Source of the DNA: Pipra filicauda
Lineage: Eukaryota > Chordata > Aves > Passeriformes > Pipridae
Direction of reading: 5' to 3'
NCBI RefSeq assembly: GCF_003945595.2
Contig: NW_024104909.1
Location: 2,719,001-2,783,000, forward strand
DNA length: 64,000 nt
Positions within the stretch are counted from its first letter, which is position 1. Each line of letters starts with the position of its first letter. The notes under the pieces were generated by a model. The model searched no databases. It was not told the DNA's origin and worked only from the letters and a program-made list of their open reading frames with translations. Both the position numbers and the translations under genes were made by a program. Below, piece by piece: positions 36,791 to 49,441 of the stretch.

Positions 36791-39700
36791 CTGGCAATCT
36801 GAGTCAGATACTCCAAATAAACTGAGTTGAAAAGTTATGCAGATCCTCTGACCTTTGTGAGGTGTTTTGAGGGAGTAGAGGGGACAATTTGAGAAAAACT
36901 GTGGCGCCAGGGACAGAGAATTTAAAGACAGAAGAGGACAGGTCCTGCAATTAACTATTGTGATGCTAGAAAGGAAAACTTTTTTGCAATGTAAGAATTA
37001 AAGGGAGATGAGGACTGAAAGGAGATTTGCACTGCTGGTAGGAAATTCAGGCTGCTCAGTTCATCCCTGCTGCTCTGCTGTATATGGGCCTATTTGTATT
37101 CTACCCTTACCTTGCTCTGCTCCTCTGCTGCTGTTCAGGCCTCCTGACAATTATAATCTAACATCAAGACAAATTCTGAAAGTATTGGGCTGCAGTCCTT
37201 TAGTCAGTTATTATTTATATTAGTGTTCCAATGAACTGAAATGAAGAAAAAGTACTTTCCACTCATGTGCTAAACAAATGTCTCAGGGAGTCCCTGGGTA
37301 GGGACCCTAACAGGATGTGATGCACCAGAGCTCCCTTTCCTTCTTGAAGACCCTTCATCCCAAATGAGTCTGAATCAAGCAGGAAAAGTCCAGGCACAGC
37401 TGTCAGCATCACTTATCCTGAGCTCAGGAGCACCACGGCCTCGAGGCAAAGGGAATTTGAGTGCTCTTTCTTGTTCCTGCCCTTTCTTTCGACAAAACTA
37501 AAACCTGTGTGTCTGTGGGAACCGCTGCAGTTACTATGAAATGCCATATTTCAGGAAAAAGTAACATTGGTGCACTCTTTCATCCAAGTGGTACAAATGG
37601 ACAGTCCCACTTACTGAAAGGGGACACAGGATTTGGGTAATGATTCTTTGCAGGGAACATCACTTCGTGGACACTTTGCTTGGAAGGGTGTCTGACCTCC
37701 ACAACACACCAATGATCTGATGTAAATCCATTTCAGAGGGAACATATTCCTACATTCACTATTGCATTTCATGCTATACATAGAGAAGGGCAATGATAAA
37801 TTTTGCCCTTTCCCACTTATTTAAGAAAATTGATTTTGTGTGGAGCTGAAAGTGTTCTATAGAATTATTCTTTGTTAACAGAACATCTCTTACAGTACAT
37901 TATCTAAAGTATATAAACCTGTTATATTTGGAGTATATAAACCTGTTAAAATGCTCTCCATCTAAATTCTTGGATGGAAAAACTACTATTTTTCGAAGGT
38001 CAGATATATGAGTGAAAATGCAAAATTCACCTTAATAAGCAGATCACTTTATGATGGTAACTCTTGGGGGCATTAGGCAACATTTTAAATTGAACGTTAG
38101 AAAAAATTAAAATTCCTTTGACATTAATTTTGATAATATAGATTACCATTTATTACTCATTCTAGAAAAAAAATTAAAAGATGGAAGATGTTCAGTGTTA
38201 CAGAAAACAACGTTGTATTGCAATAGATTTAATAGAGTTTTAAAACAAATTAGCAAACTGGATAATAGAGAGGGAGGAAAAAAAGGCAAAGTAAGTCTGC
38301 TTTTACCAGATAAATCAAAATATAGAAACTTTTGATAAAAATTATAATCCAGATATCCTTCAAGCTTTGTGTTCATATTTGCCCACAGCTAGCAGCTGTT
38401 AGGACAACTGAGGGATGTAGGATGCTTCCAGCTGTAGAAAGCTCAAGTTAAGCCTTCATGAAATCAAATCTTAGCAATTTCTTCTTCTTCTTAATACCCT
38501 TCCAAGGAACAGCAAGACATTTGCCTTTTAAAATAACTCTCAGATCCAATTATTTAATAGTAGCAGATGAAAAAGCATTAAACAAATCTAATAACTGCCA
38601 AATTAATGCAATTTCCTACACTTGTGTTTGGTAGCTGAAGACAAGCTAAATGACTAAACAGCTGTCTAACCTAAGGAGCATGAAAAAATAGTGTGCAAAA
38701 ACACCCTTCAGAGAAAATGTCTCCCACCAATATCTGATTTAGTAGCGGGTATCAGAACTGAAGGAACTAATTTAAAATACATACCAATTTATTCATATTA
38801 GGCAGCAAAATGTTCTTGGATTTCAGGGCTTAGGAGTACCTGAGTGTATGTGTGGTCAGAAGCAATTTGCTGCTGAAGTTACTGGATCAAGGCAGTTTTG
38901 AAGTCACATTGCATCTTCTTTTTCCTGCTTTAGATATCCCCCTAATGACCAACTATAAGGAGCACTGCGGAATTAGTTTTATTTTTGATTATGCAGAAAG
39001 AAGTCAACTTGACTATGATAGCTGTGCTGTTCCTGGAGGGCTGCAGTTGGATTTAACCAAGTGAAATAAGGAAGGTAGAGGGAAAAGGCTGCACTCTGGT
39101 TTGACAGCATCCTTTTTTCTGCTAGAGGAGCTTTGTAAAATAATAGCTTAGTTCTGGCCACTTTGAGATTCACACCCTTATTGACTGTCTTCCTCAATAT
39201 TTGTAGCTGTAGGTTACAGGTTTTTTTTTTTCCCACATACTCTGTTAACCTCTGAAAATGGAACAGCTGCATTTGATGTAATTTCTACAATGAAAACAAA
39301 ATCTTCCTGATTTTTTAGAGTCAGGAAATTTGTCATGACTCAAATGCAATTGCCAAGTTAAAGAGGTGACTATGTGGGTCTGAGTCATTGGTAAAGTTTC
39401 AAACAATACTTTCTCTGATTTCCTGAAATTTCCTGATATTTAAAATATAGTATAAAGCGCTGGATAAGGGGTCTTCTAGTCTAAATTTCCAATAAGCTAT
39501 GGAGTCAGTGGGAACCATACACTGGGCAAGAAACTCTTTTTGAACAAGATTGAAAACATGCCTCTACTCCAGTGAATGGATGCAGCCTGAACAAATTATC
39601 AAAATGTGAAATACAGCCTCTTTTTCTGTAGAACATTCTAGGTTATATCATCCACAGTCATGCACAGTAAGGATAAGTAGAGTAAAATCAGATTTTTTTT

Positions 39701-42700
39701 TTTCCCAAATTGGAATTCTGCTAGCTTAATTTGGCTAATTCTTTGGAGGAAAAGAGTTTTAATCTTTAATGTAGTATGCATTCAGTCCATTTACTTTATT
39801 GTGGTAGGACACAAATAGAATATTATTATGCCAGTTCAATGTTTTGCCTTTGCATGGGTTTTGACTTACAAAGTAAATACTGCAGTAAATATAATAATCA
39901 TAAAGCGTTGCACAGGTTCACAATCTTATAATGAACTTAATTAATATAAAATCAAAACTAAAGCTCAGTGAGCTACTCATCCAGCAACAAGATCATTTTC
40001 ATGGGCAGTAAGATACAGATGATTAGCTTTTTGATATTCATTAAATAAAAGGGTCTGTTTTCACTTGTGATCTTAAATCTCTTATCAGGCTTCTCAAACC
40101 AAGCACCAGAGGAAGGATGTAAATGGGTCTTTTAGGACTTACACAGGTGTGGCCCAGAAAATACCTGTGGGAGGGTGTTACCTAAAAATATATATATATC
40201 TGAAAGCAAGATCCTAAATCAGTCACTCTTTGTCATTTGATCTTTGGGTCTCTTACAACTAACACAAGCCTTGGGAAACCAAGCAGAATTGGGCAGTGCC
40301 AGTGCCTCCAATCCACAAATTCACACTGGGCTCAAATTTGGCCAATAACCAATGGATTATTCTTTTTTTTTTTTCCCTTTGGTTGGCAATTTGCGCATTC
40401 AAATAAAAAATTAGGTCACTGGTAGAAAAGAAACAGAAAATCAGATAATTTATAGACTGGCTTACTGGGCTGTACAGGAGCCCATCAGCTATTCTTAACC
40501 AAGCAATAAAAGCTGTAAGACCATTTGACTTTTGGGTGTCTGTTATCCCCAGGCAAAGTATCACACGTGCATTCAATTAGCTTTTGCAGCACACTAATTT
40601 GAGTTTATGAGGCATATTGTCCCCACAGCAAAGAAATGCTGCAGGGCTATTGTAGGGTAGCATGCACCACAGCCTTACATGATTAATGAGTTTTTATTTT
40701 TACTGCCAGCCTACACAAGCAGATTTACAAATTATCCAGATTCAAGGCCTAGGTGGCCAGTTCTTCCCGTGCTTTATGTCAACGCTTGAACTTTCCTTTT
40801 ATCTGTGAAATGTGGAGTTTATTTGAATAGAAACCAACTTTAGCATTTAGGGACAAGGGAAAATATCAAAGAGCTTAGTGTAAAACTTGGGAATGGACAA
40901 TATGTTTCATGAAAAGGGTTCTACCAGAAGTGCAGTCTTTTAATTGTGAGGAAATTGTGCTTAATTTTCATTAAGCAGTTCTGTATGATGGGATTAATCA
41001 TGAAGAAGCAACTCTCAATATTTACTACATTTATTTTAAAGTGAAAATTCTTACTATTGAACTGGTGTTCGATTTTTAGATTTATTTTTTAGCATTTCAT
41101 AGTCATTACATCTGTCTTAACAACATCTTTCTCTTTTGCTTTACATTTAAAAGACAGGTTTAATAGTTTGCTTACATTTTTTAAGCAAGTGAAGGTAATT
41201 TCTGTTCCCTTTCTCCTGCTCCTGAAGTTTTTCTTGATTTCAAGAAACATAAGTTTCCTAGGCCTACCACAAACAAAGTCCATGCCCCTTCTATTTCTAA
41301 TAGAAGACAAGCATTTAATAGACTGTTATAGCCACTGTTTAATATACTCTTGGTACTACTCTGTACCAACTGGGCATCCTCCTCATAAGTCTGGATCTAT
41401 CTCTGGCTCAAGTTATGAAACTTCAAGTAAAATATTAAGTGTTACAGGATAAATAAAAAAATTAAGCGATAGTTAAGTTCAACAGTTACTGAAATATGCA
41501 AATTATGTTCAGAAATTATATTTTATTGTATGAAGGCCAAGTACAACAAACTCAAGGAAGATACAAAACTGTGAAGTCACATCACCAGCTCTGCTGTCCT
41601 CCAAATGCAGCCTTTCCTTTTATCACCACCTTCTCTTGCATATTGTTGCTAAACTAAAGCTAGATATGGAGAGTAATATGCATTTTCTTGATTATTTTTC
41701 TCTTCAGCTGACGTGAAGAAGGTTAAGTGGAGTTGAAACATAGTTGAATATATAGTTTATAAATAATATAAGCATAATGAAAACTTAAGCATAGCATGGA
41801 AATATATTATGCTAAATATAGTCTAAAAGCAGCCAAGGTTGTGCTGGACTAGGCAATAAAGGCCTTTGTTGTTCCAAGCAAATCAGTCAATAGGTGTTTT
41901 GGTGCCCATCCAGGCTGGGCCTGGGTTCCTTTCCCAGCCTTTCCCTGTCCCTGACAGGGAAGTGTCAATAGCTCACATGTACCTAATTTACAACGTCTCA
42001 GAGATTTGTTGCCTTCACTGAAAACTTCAAACCATCTGAAAGTCTGATCCTTTGTCTTTTGAAGTCCTGCCATTGATTTTAGAGAATGCAGTGTCAGGTC
42101 CTCAGTAGACATCTCACTGACATAGCTGCTCTCTCATTTATTTCTTCTGGCTACATTTCAGAGCTAAGGAAAAGCCAATCTTGAACACAAAAGGAATATC
42201 AGGAAGGGAATGGTAAAGTCTCCATGGTCCAGACAGGGCAGGCTCCTGGCTTTGAGGTTCAACCACTTTGGCAAAGGAATAAAAGCAAAGGACTCGCTCA
42301 TGTTTACAGGATTTGTGTCCCACAGTGCACTCCTCATCCCAACCACACAAAGGAAGCAACTCATCAGCAAAAAGCCTCCTAAGAAATCTATAAGGGCCTC
42401 TTTCTGTCTTGTTTCAGTGATTTTTCAAGCTTTAGGAACTGCCTGAAACCTTTCCCCCTCTCCTCCAAAGCACCGTGGAGAACGGGGAATGTGTTTGGTT
42501 TGCAGCCTTTTCACTGAAATGCGAGTTGACTGACGCAGAATTCCCACTTCATTTGTCCCAGATGAACAGCAGCCACCAGTGCAGGCTGCCTAATCCACAC
42601 CTTGCATCAGGTAATTTCATTTCAGCACATTTTGTCCTCTATTACAGCCTTATTCCTTCTGGTTTGTAGACTATTGTTCCCTCCTCTTTCCCTCCATTCC

Positions 42701-43594
42701 TCAAATCTTTCACACTGAACTGGTTACACAGCTAGGAATATAATGTTTCAAAGATATAAATAATAATGAGCTCCTTTAATAAAATCAGACGTAAGTTATG
42801 CAGCAGACATCAATTATAATGGATTTTAAAGGTTTTGATCTAGAACCTGGGTGGCATTACATTTAGACTAATAACTGTAACTATGATTTATGTGTTTGCA
42901 ACTGAAATGGTTTCAGTGCTTCGATATATGTCCAAAGTAAAATTTATAGTCTGCTACAGAATGTATAAATAATGAACAGCCATATGTCATATTGCATTTA
43001 AAAATTTGACTTCTTCCACAGCCAGCATAAGGTAAAATGAATTAAAATTTTAAGTTCATTTGGGATCAAGTTACTTTAATACTTTAGAGCAGCTCCACAA
43101 ATACATCATTGATTTAATTACTTTTCCTGCAGTAAAAATAAAATGCTTTTAAATTTCACTTGTATTCAAATTAAACCATGACAAAGAGTAAAGCATATGC
43201 TAATAAGAGAGGAAAATGATCCACTTCTGTCCTAAAAATTATTGTAACTAATTATTTGTTAGACAGCAAAACTAGGATAACAACTATTGACAAAGAAATG
43301 CTGCACGGTTACTGTAATTTTTAAATTAACCCCCCTCCTCCAAATGCCCATTTCACATTGGAAGGAAATCTGTAATCTATTTTTAGCAACATGAGCTGTA
43401 TTTGACTTATGAGTGCATACTGCAATTTTCCAGTGGTCATTTGGAAAGTACAAATGCACCTGACTAATATTTGTGCTCCATTTGCAGCAGAAAGACCACC
43501 CAACCCTCCCTTACAGCAGGGGCTGCTCTTCAGGCTGTACCTACCTTTTCTAAATCTTGGTTTAAACATTTTTAAATCTTGCTGGCCAAAACTT
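36791..43594. other. AT-rich noncoding stretch
   Basis: No gene recognised. It contains a 24-bp tandem duplication at 37908-37948, a short TA run near 40188-40199 and scattered T runs of about 10 bases (39221, 39691, 40367). Open frames are at most about 107 codons, and several coincide on both strands around 42140-42450. A weak CR1-like echo near 41840-41880 was not accepted. Confidence 0.6.
37908..37948 (+). repeat. Two-copy tandem duplication
   Basis: The 17-base word AGTATATAAACCTGTTA occurs at 37908-37924 and again at 37932-37948, a period of 24 bases. The two copies are identical, so the duplication may be recent or may be a seed of a length-variable locus. Confidence 0.85.
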
Positions 43595-43681
43595 GGTTTG
43601 TGTTTTTTTTTGTGTTTTTTGTTTGTTTGTTTGTTTGTTTGTTTGTTTTTGTTTGTTTTGTTTGTTTGTTTGTTTGTTTTT
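43595..43681 (+). repeat. (TTTG)n microsatellite with interruptions
   Basis: A GTTT/TTTG tetranucleotide array of about 85 bases is interrupted by longer T runs and one GTTTT unit. The Phe/Val/Cys/Leu-rich open frame crossing it (43409-43744) is produced by the repeat. Interrupted arrays of this kind tend to be moderately polymorphic. Confidence 0.95.
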
Positions 43682-44163
43682 CTTCTTAGCTATCTGTTGA
43701 AATTTGTCATTGTCATGGACAGACTATGTCCAAAAACCAGATGACAACTACTATTTTGTTAGTAGCTTACAAGGTGCTTTCCATTTTGCCCATAACAAGA
43801 GACAAAGCATAACAGAATTTCAATCCTAAGGGAAAGAGGATGTGCTAAGATTTCACTCTGGGAGCCTGTTCTCTTTACATTATCAGATCAGTTTTGCACC
43901 AGTAAGTGTTTCTCAAGGGTTTTAGGTAATTTTTCTGGTATTTACAGCAAGCAAAGTCCTAAGTGTTCAGCATTGCCCATGGCTTCAAGCTTCCCATTTC
44001 CTTTTATATGGGAACACTATTTTCTTTCATTCCCTGGAGTGCTGGTACCAGGACTGAACTTAGTGAGCTCTTCAAGAAGCAGAAATAAATAAATGAAATA
44101 TTTGTAGTTAAGCCATCAGCAGAGATGACATCTATTCCTCAGCAGACCCTTCTTTTATATTAT

Positions 44164-44185
44164 TGGGAAGTTATCTAACTTCCCA
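44164..44185. repeat. Perfect inverted repeat, 10-bp arms, 2-base spacer
   Basis: TGGGAAGTTA (44164-44173) and TAACTTCCCA (44176-44185) are exact reverse complements separated by TC. The spacer is too short for a stable hairpin in RNA but suits a dimeric protein-binding palindrome or a small inverted duplication. Confidence 0.85.
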
Positions 44186-44579
44186 TAGAAAATGTTATTG
44201 ATTTTTAGCCTGTTTTGTCAACTAGTCAATAGCCACACACAGAAGCTACTTGTGATACACTATTTTTTTTTTTCCCTGTTAGAAAAAGTGCTTCTCTGTG
44301 TTGTGTTACCAATGTGGCCACCTTGGTGGTTTTTTTCTCTTGAACTTTAGGTATTAATACATATGCTTGGTTTATAAATGTCGAAATCTCTTTTGTCATC
44401 CCTCTGGAAAGGTGTCTTAGCTGAGACAGATGCTTTTGCTAAGAAATAGTAGTGGTGTCTCAGAGCTAACGTGCCTTTGGGCTCTGACAGACACTTGGCA
44501 GTAGAGTGAAGCTGGTGTGTGAAATGGTTCCTGCTCTCACCTTGTCTGTCACAAATTTAGTTTGTCTTTGCTTCACCAG

Positions 44580-44694
44580 ACTGAAGTCACAGAGCTGGTT
44601 TATGAGCACTGCAGACACCCCTCCTTTCAGAAATGGCAACATCTGTCAGGGAAGGGCAGGAGACTGGGAGAGGAAATGAGGGATGAAAGCACAG
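44580..44694 (+). CDS. Weak candidate coding exon, gene unidentified
   Basis: A pyrimidine-rich run ending TTCACCAG precedes 115 nt that stay open for 38 codons in one frame, including TEVTELVYEHC and RRLGEEMRDEST. The segment ends ACAG|GTAGTT. The acceptor is good; the donor is weak at its last positions. The charged composition is more protein-like than most open frames here, which are Phe/Ile/Lys-rich. I do not recognise the peptide, and no neighbouring exon with compatible phase was found. It may be chance. Confidence 0.15.
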
Positions 44695-46258
44695 GTAGTT
44701 CAGAAATTCTAGGTGAATTTTTAATTTATTTTAATAATTTAACAATTAGCTGAGCAAAAACATTAATAGAAAGAGAAGTATTTCCAATTCTACAATTCCG
44801 AATGAGCAAAGTCTTTTTGAATATTGAAATGTCTGTTCACTAATGTTATCATGTGCCTAGTCCCAGGGAACATGACATTCCTACATCAATTTGCTTGTAG
44901 TGATTGAATATTGGGTAAAAAGGTGGGTTTGCAGTTTTCAGTTGGAGCAATTTGATCATTTTTTTAAGAGATTATAACAGGGGAATGTTTCATTGCTGAA
45001 TGAAGTCGTGGGATGTGACCTTGAAAATGGATACACCACTCCATAAAATATTACTGGTGAAAAAAATTTGAAAATTTTGTTTCCAAGACTGGAAGATAAT
45101 GAGTGAAGTACCTTTATTCAAGACATGAACTTTTTGCATCATTTTGACATGGCCAGCTCTCCCTCTGTCCCTTTTTTTCTTGACTTTTCCACTCCAATTC
45201 TGTCCTGCCATATTTATTTAAGAGCAAAATGATGTCATTTTCCTGTGCTTTGGGAACGTCCTAGTGGAAAAGATACCCAAGGATCAAAATTGAACATTAA
45301 CTTCTGGACTTTACTGTGTGTGGGCACCTGTTACTCCTGTTAGCCAAGAACAACAGACATGTGGCCAGTTTTCTACCAATGAGGAAAAAGTTTTGGAAGA
45401 GATTTTACCTGCAAACATGAGCCTGAATTCAGGTGTTGCTTATCAAAGGAGGCTGCTGCCATTGTCTGATGATCATCAGGAACACCTGGTCTGGGCAGGA
45501 GCTCATTTCTCTCCTGCTGCCTTTGAACTGTTGCCACAGCTCTTCAGAGAAATGGTTGCTTTTAGATTTTTAGAGATTTGTTGCTAGATATTAGTTTTAG
45601 CACAAGTTAGGTGGGTTTAAGGAAAAGCCAGGAGACATTCAGAGCACTGAGGACTTCGGGAAATTCAGATGAGATCATCTCTTCTGATTTATTTGGTTTA
45701 ATGGAAGTGTAAATAGCTGGAACCACCTCCTGCAGTCCAGACATTTCATGGCCTGAAAGTAAACTGGTAAGTTTTTAAAAAAAGCTATGGTTGTTGCTTT
45801 ACATATATGTTCTTAAGCATGTTACCCATGTAAAGAAAAGTGCAAATAGTAGATATGGTGTTAGAGACAAACCTTACAGTAAACTTTGTGGCAGATCTAC
45901 CTGCAGTTTCCAACCTATTTTTAGGCTTCTTATCCTTCAGTGGCTTCATCTTGAGAACAGCTTTAGTCATTGAGTTGAAGTCAGTTCTGTAGGTCTGTGT
46001 CTTCAATTGTGTTACTCAGCAGTTTCCCTATTGGTTTTTTGGTGCTTAAAAGAGGGTTAGAAAAAGGGTATCTAAGGCTCTTTGTGTCATTGGTAGATAA
46101 AACATTACCATACCTCTTTTTACCTGTTGTTGCTACTGAAACAGAACCAGGCTTTTTAAGGTTGTTTTGTTTCACTAGATATATCTTTATAAGTTCAGTT
46201 ATTAATTTGGGACCTACAAGACTTCCTAAAAAGACTTCCTCTTTTTTTGTTTGATTTG

Positions 46259-46282
46259 GTTTGTTGTTGCTGTTGTTGTTGT
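46259..46282 (+). repeat. (TTG)n short microsatellite
   Basis: An imperfect array of TTG units with one GC interruption, about 24 bases long. Confidence 0.85.
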
Positions 46283-47841
46283 GTTTTGTGTTTATTTAGA
46301 CTGTTATGACTGAAACTTGTCATAGAAAAAGAGTATTGCAGGAGATCATTTTATCTCTGCCTTTTTTCCCCCAATTACCATTGAAACTGAAAAGTTTGAA
46401 ATGAGTTTTCTTCGTCTTCTTAATAAATCTGAAAATAAGTAAGTAGGGGTCTTCAGCTCAAGAATAGCTTTGAAGCTGCTTTTCAGAGCCTTGATTGGAC
46501 TCCGGAGACAAGTTTCTGTATCTCATTGGATTGGAGTTGCTAGTTTATATCATGACCTTGTGAGACTGGTAGTGAAAGCAGCAAGATGAATATCAAATTA
46601 TTTCACTCTGTTCCACAGTTTTTGGAGCACTTCAGTGCTTTTCATATTTAAAAAAAACTCCAAACCAAACTTTTTATCGGATGTTATTGGGTACTTAAAG
46701 AAACAGAGAAAACAGTTCTTTATAGAAGTTGGTTTTTGATATTCCCATGTTACTTTGACTATATTGTCATCATTATTATTCTATTACCTAAGGAATGTTC
46801 TTCAAGATTCGTTAAGAATTTAAAATATTGGTTTTACATCAGCATAGCTGAAACTAAAAGAAGGAGAACAAATCTTCTGGAGTCTTACTGCTGGGGGGAG
46901 AAAGCAAATCTTCAAACAAGATAAAGAAAGAAACAATAAAATGTGACCAGATATTTTGGTTAAAGTTCTCAGTGAAAGATCATCATGAAAATTCATTTAC
47001 AGAACAAATTAATGTTTTATTGAGACATTACACTTAGAGAGGAAATTACCATTAATGTGGGCTTATGAGGGTTTTCATAACTTCCCCTCCTGGTCAGTGT
47101 TGCTTACAGAGACCTTCTTTTAGGCAATTATCATCAATCTTGTCCTTACTTGAAAAGTTAGTTTTATCCATAATGCTTTGGAGAACAAACAAACAAACAA
47201 GCACTTTCTTTTAATCTTACATTCCTGTAAGATTTCCTTTTATAATGTACTGTGGCCACCTCCACAGGACCTGTGCTCTCCTGTGGTTTGGTACCTGTGT
47301 TGTTCTATACTCGTGAAGTCTCAGAAAGATTCTGTTTGTGGAGTTTAAGCTGCTTCAAATCCAGTTAATTATATGCAGTGTTTCCAAGAGTCTGATGACT
47401 TCACAAATGTGTGAATCCAAGTCAAAACTGCCATAAAGTTATAGAGGGTTTCAGAACAGAAATTCATATTCAGGCTTATCTCAGGAACAGAGATGTGTGT
47501 TCCCAAAGAGAGAGAAGGGGAGGTGTGGATTTCTTTTGTTCCCTCACATTGAAGATCCAAGATCTATTTGCAAAGTTTTTTGTTTCTGTTTTCTTATGAA
47601 TTATGATGTCTCATTGTAGTTATCCTTGAAAATAGTTACATTTAAAGAACAGGTGTGATATCAGTAACCAAAAACTGAATCTTGTGATTCTGCTAGAGAG
47701 GCAGATATTTTTCAATAAGATTCAAAATTCAGAAGCTGGGGGGTTATTTTACTTTTTTCCAATAAGCTTTTTAAAATGAGCTGGTATAGAGTCACTTTGG
47801 AGGAAGCAGGTTATTTTATGCTATTTTAAAAATTTGTAAAG

Positions 47842-47874
47842 TTTGAGGAAATTCTCAAATTTCTTAGATTTGAG
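47842..47874. repeat. Overlapping three-arm inverted repeat
   Basis: TTTGAG (47842-47847), CTCAAAT (47854-47860) and ATTTGAG (47868-47874) allow the middle arm to pair with either flank. Two alternative short hairpins are therefore possible. The arms are only 6-7 bases, so chance is likely. Confidence 0.5.
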
Positions 47875-48710
47875 ATCCACAAGATGTCCTCAGCAAAACC
47901 ATGGGAAAAAAATGCATGATACATTTGACATTTCTAAATTAAGGTGTACCTGTGTGATTACATGAAAAGAAAGGTTTTTCATGAAGGGGTTTTCAGGCCA
48001 CTTTTGACCTCTCAAGAAAAGATGATCGGAATTTTCAATCAACTTCTCAGGTCCCCTTAAATTAACATTTGGTAAATTTGACTAAGACCTTAGAGGTAAT
48101 GTGTATTTAGTGGCTGTGACTGACTGGACCCTTAGGGGCTGAATGTGACTGGCTGAATAAACCCTCCAAGGGAAGGAGGGATGGGCAGGAGTGATGTGCC
48201 CATGGAGCCCAGAGAGCAGTGCAGGGTGTGACTGACCACAGCTGTTGCACAGGAGCTGCCAAAATGTGGCTTTTCTTTTAGATAAACTGCTGAGTGGAAG
48301 CAGGTGGTGGAATTGTTTCTCCCTGAGCTGGCCAGACCAGTGTGGGGAGAGTGAATAAGTAGTTCAGTCCCACAAAGAGTATAAAACCTCAGCATACAGC
48401 AAGAATTTTGGAGGATTCTGAACTGGCTTCAACCCAAGGGCTGTGTAACATCAAGTGTCTTCAAACAGGTACAATTCTTATTAAACATTACATTTTCCAT
48501 GTGTGGAATAGCTTAAAAAAACCTGGTCAGCAAGTGTTGGACTCTGACAGTGCCCCAGCTTCCCACACACCTGAAAGAGATAAAATTCACACACAGAAAC
48601 AGTTTTTCAAAGGCAGGGAAGAAGTTTAGGTCAAATTCAGTTAAAACAGGATCATTCTGCTTGTATCAGCAGTGCCTCTCTAGGAGCCAAGTTGGCATTA
48701 GTCATACAGC

Positions 48711-48727
48711 AAAAAAAAAAAAAAAAA
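48711..48727 (+). repeat. Poly-A run
   Basis: Seventeen consecutive A residues. No polyadenylation signal lies within 30 bases upstream and no intact retroposed gene was recognised before it. It could still be the tail of an unrecognised retrocopy. Confidence 0.9.
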
Positions 48728-49415
48728 GAGTTTAATCAGCAGTTCTGTCTCTATGTTGAGGGCCTAAAAGTTATCCTGGTGGTGTGATTGCCTCAGAGAG
48801 CTCTGTCGTGCCATGTGGGAGGCCACACCAAGGTTTGAAGGCCCCTGTGCCACAGATTATACTGTGCCTGGTTTACAGTCTGAAATATTGTTTTTCATTC
48901 TCGGGCCAGATCCCCACAGTGACTCACAGTCCTTCTTAGGGTGAACCATTGACTTCAGTCACGTTATTAGCAGCAGTGAAAACATGCCAGGAAATACAAC
49001 GGTTGTGCTAATGGACTTTTTTTGTAGGCTCATTATAGATTCGTTTTGCCAAATTGAAATAAATATCTTAATGAAATTGTGAATAGTTTTCAAGTGTAGT
49101 TCATTATGTTAATTTGCTTAAAAGTTAAATGGTGCTAAAAGATTATTAATGCAATATTAGTGGAATACATAAAACTAGATTTTGCCAAAATGAGTAGAAA
49201 ATAATAAATGCTGTAAAAAGGATTCATACTGTAAAAGATATAATAACATGAAGTGTATTGTATTTATGGACAATTGTTCTGGATTCATTCATAAAGTCAT
49301 CTATGAATTCTGATTTTATTAGTTTTGCTAAGCAGGTCATTGGCCATGGGTTGTCCATGTGAGTGAGCTCATCCCAGATATCCTCACAGTGTGATCTTAT
49401 TGTGATATGTTATAG

Positions 49416-49441
49416 GATCATCATGTGAAACACTGATGATC
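49416..49441. repeat. Stem-loop, 11-bp stem with one bulge
   Basis: GATCATCA (49416-49423), a bulged T, and GTG (49425-49427) pair with CACTGATGATC (49431-49441) around the loop AAA. The stem is compact and would fold in RNA, but is shorter than known small-RNA precursors. Confidence 0.75.

Noticed and set aside
40800..40840. MIR-like phrase (TTATCTGTGAAATGTGGA)
   Set aside because: Only one short block matches and the following bases do not follow the consensus.
41840..41880. CR1-like echo (GCTGGACTAGG ... TTGTTCCAAGC), plus orientation
   Set aside because: Too few matching bases and no tail repeat; indistinguishable from chance.
43409..43744. 111-codon frame with a hydrophobic Phe/Val/Cys/Leu run like a membrane segment
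   Set aside because: The hydrophobic run is the translation of the (TTTG)n microsatellite.
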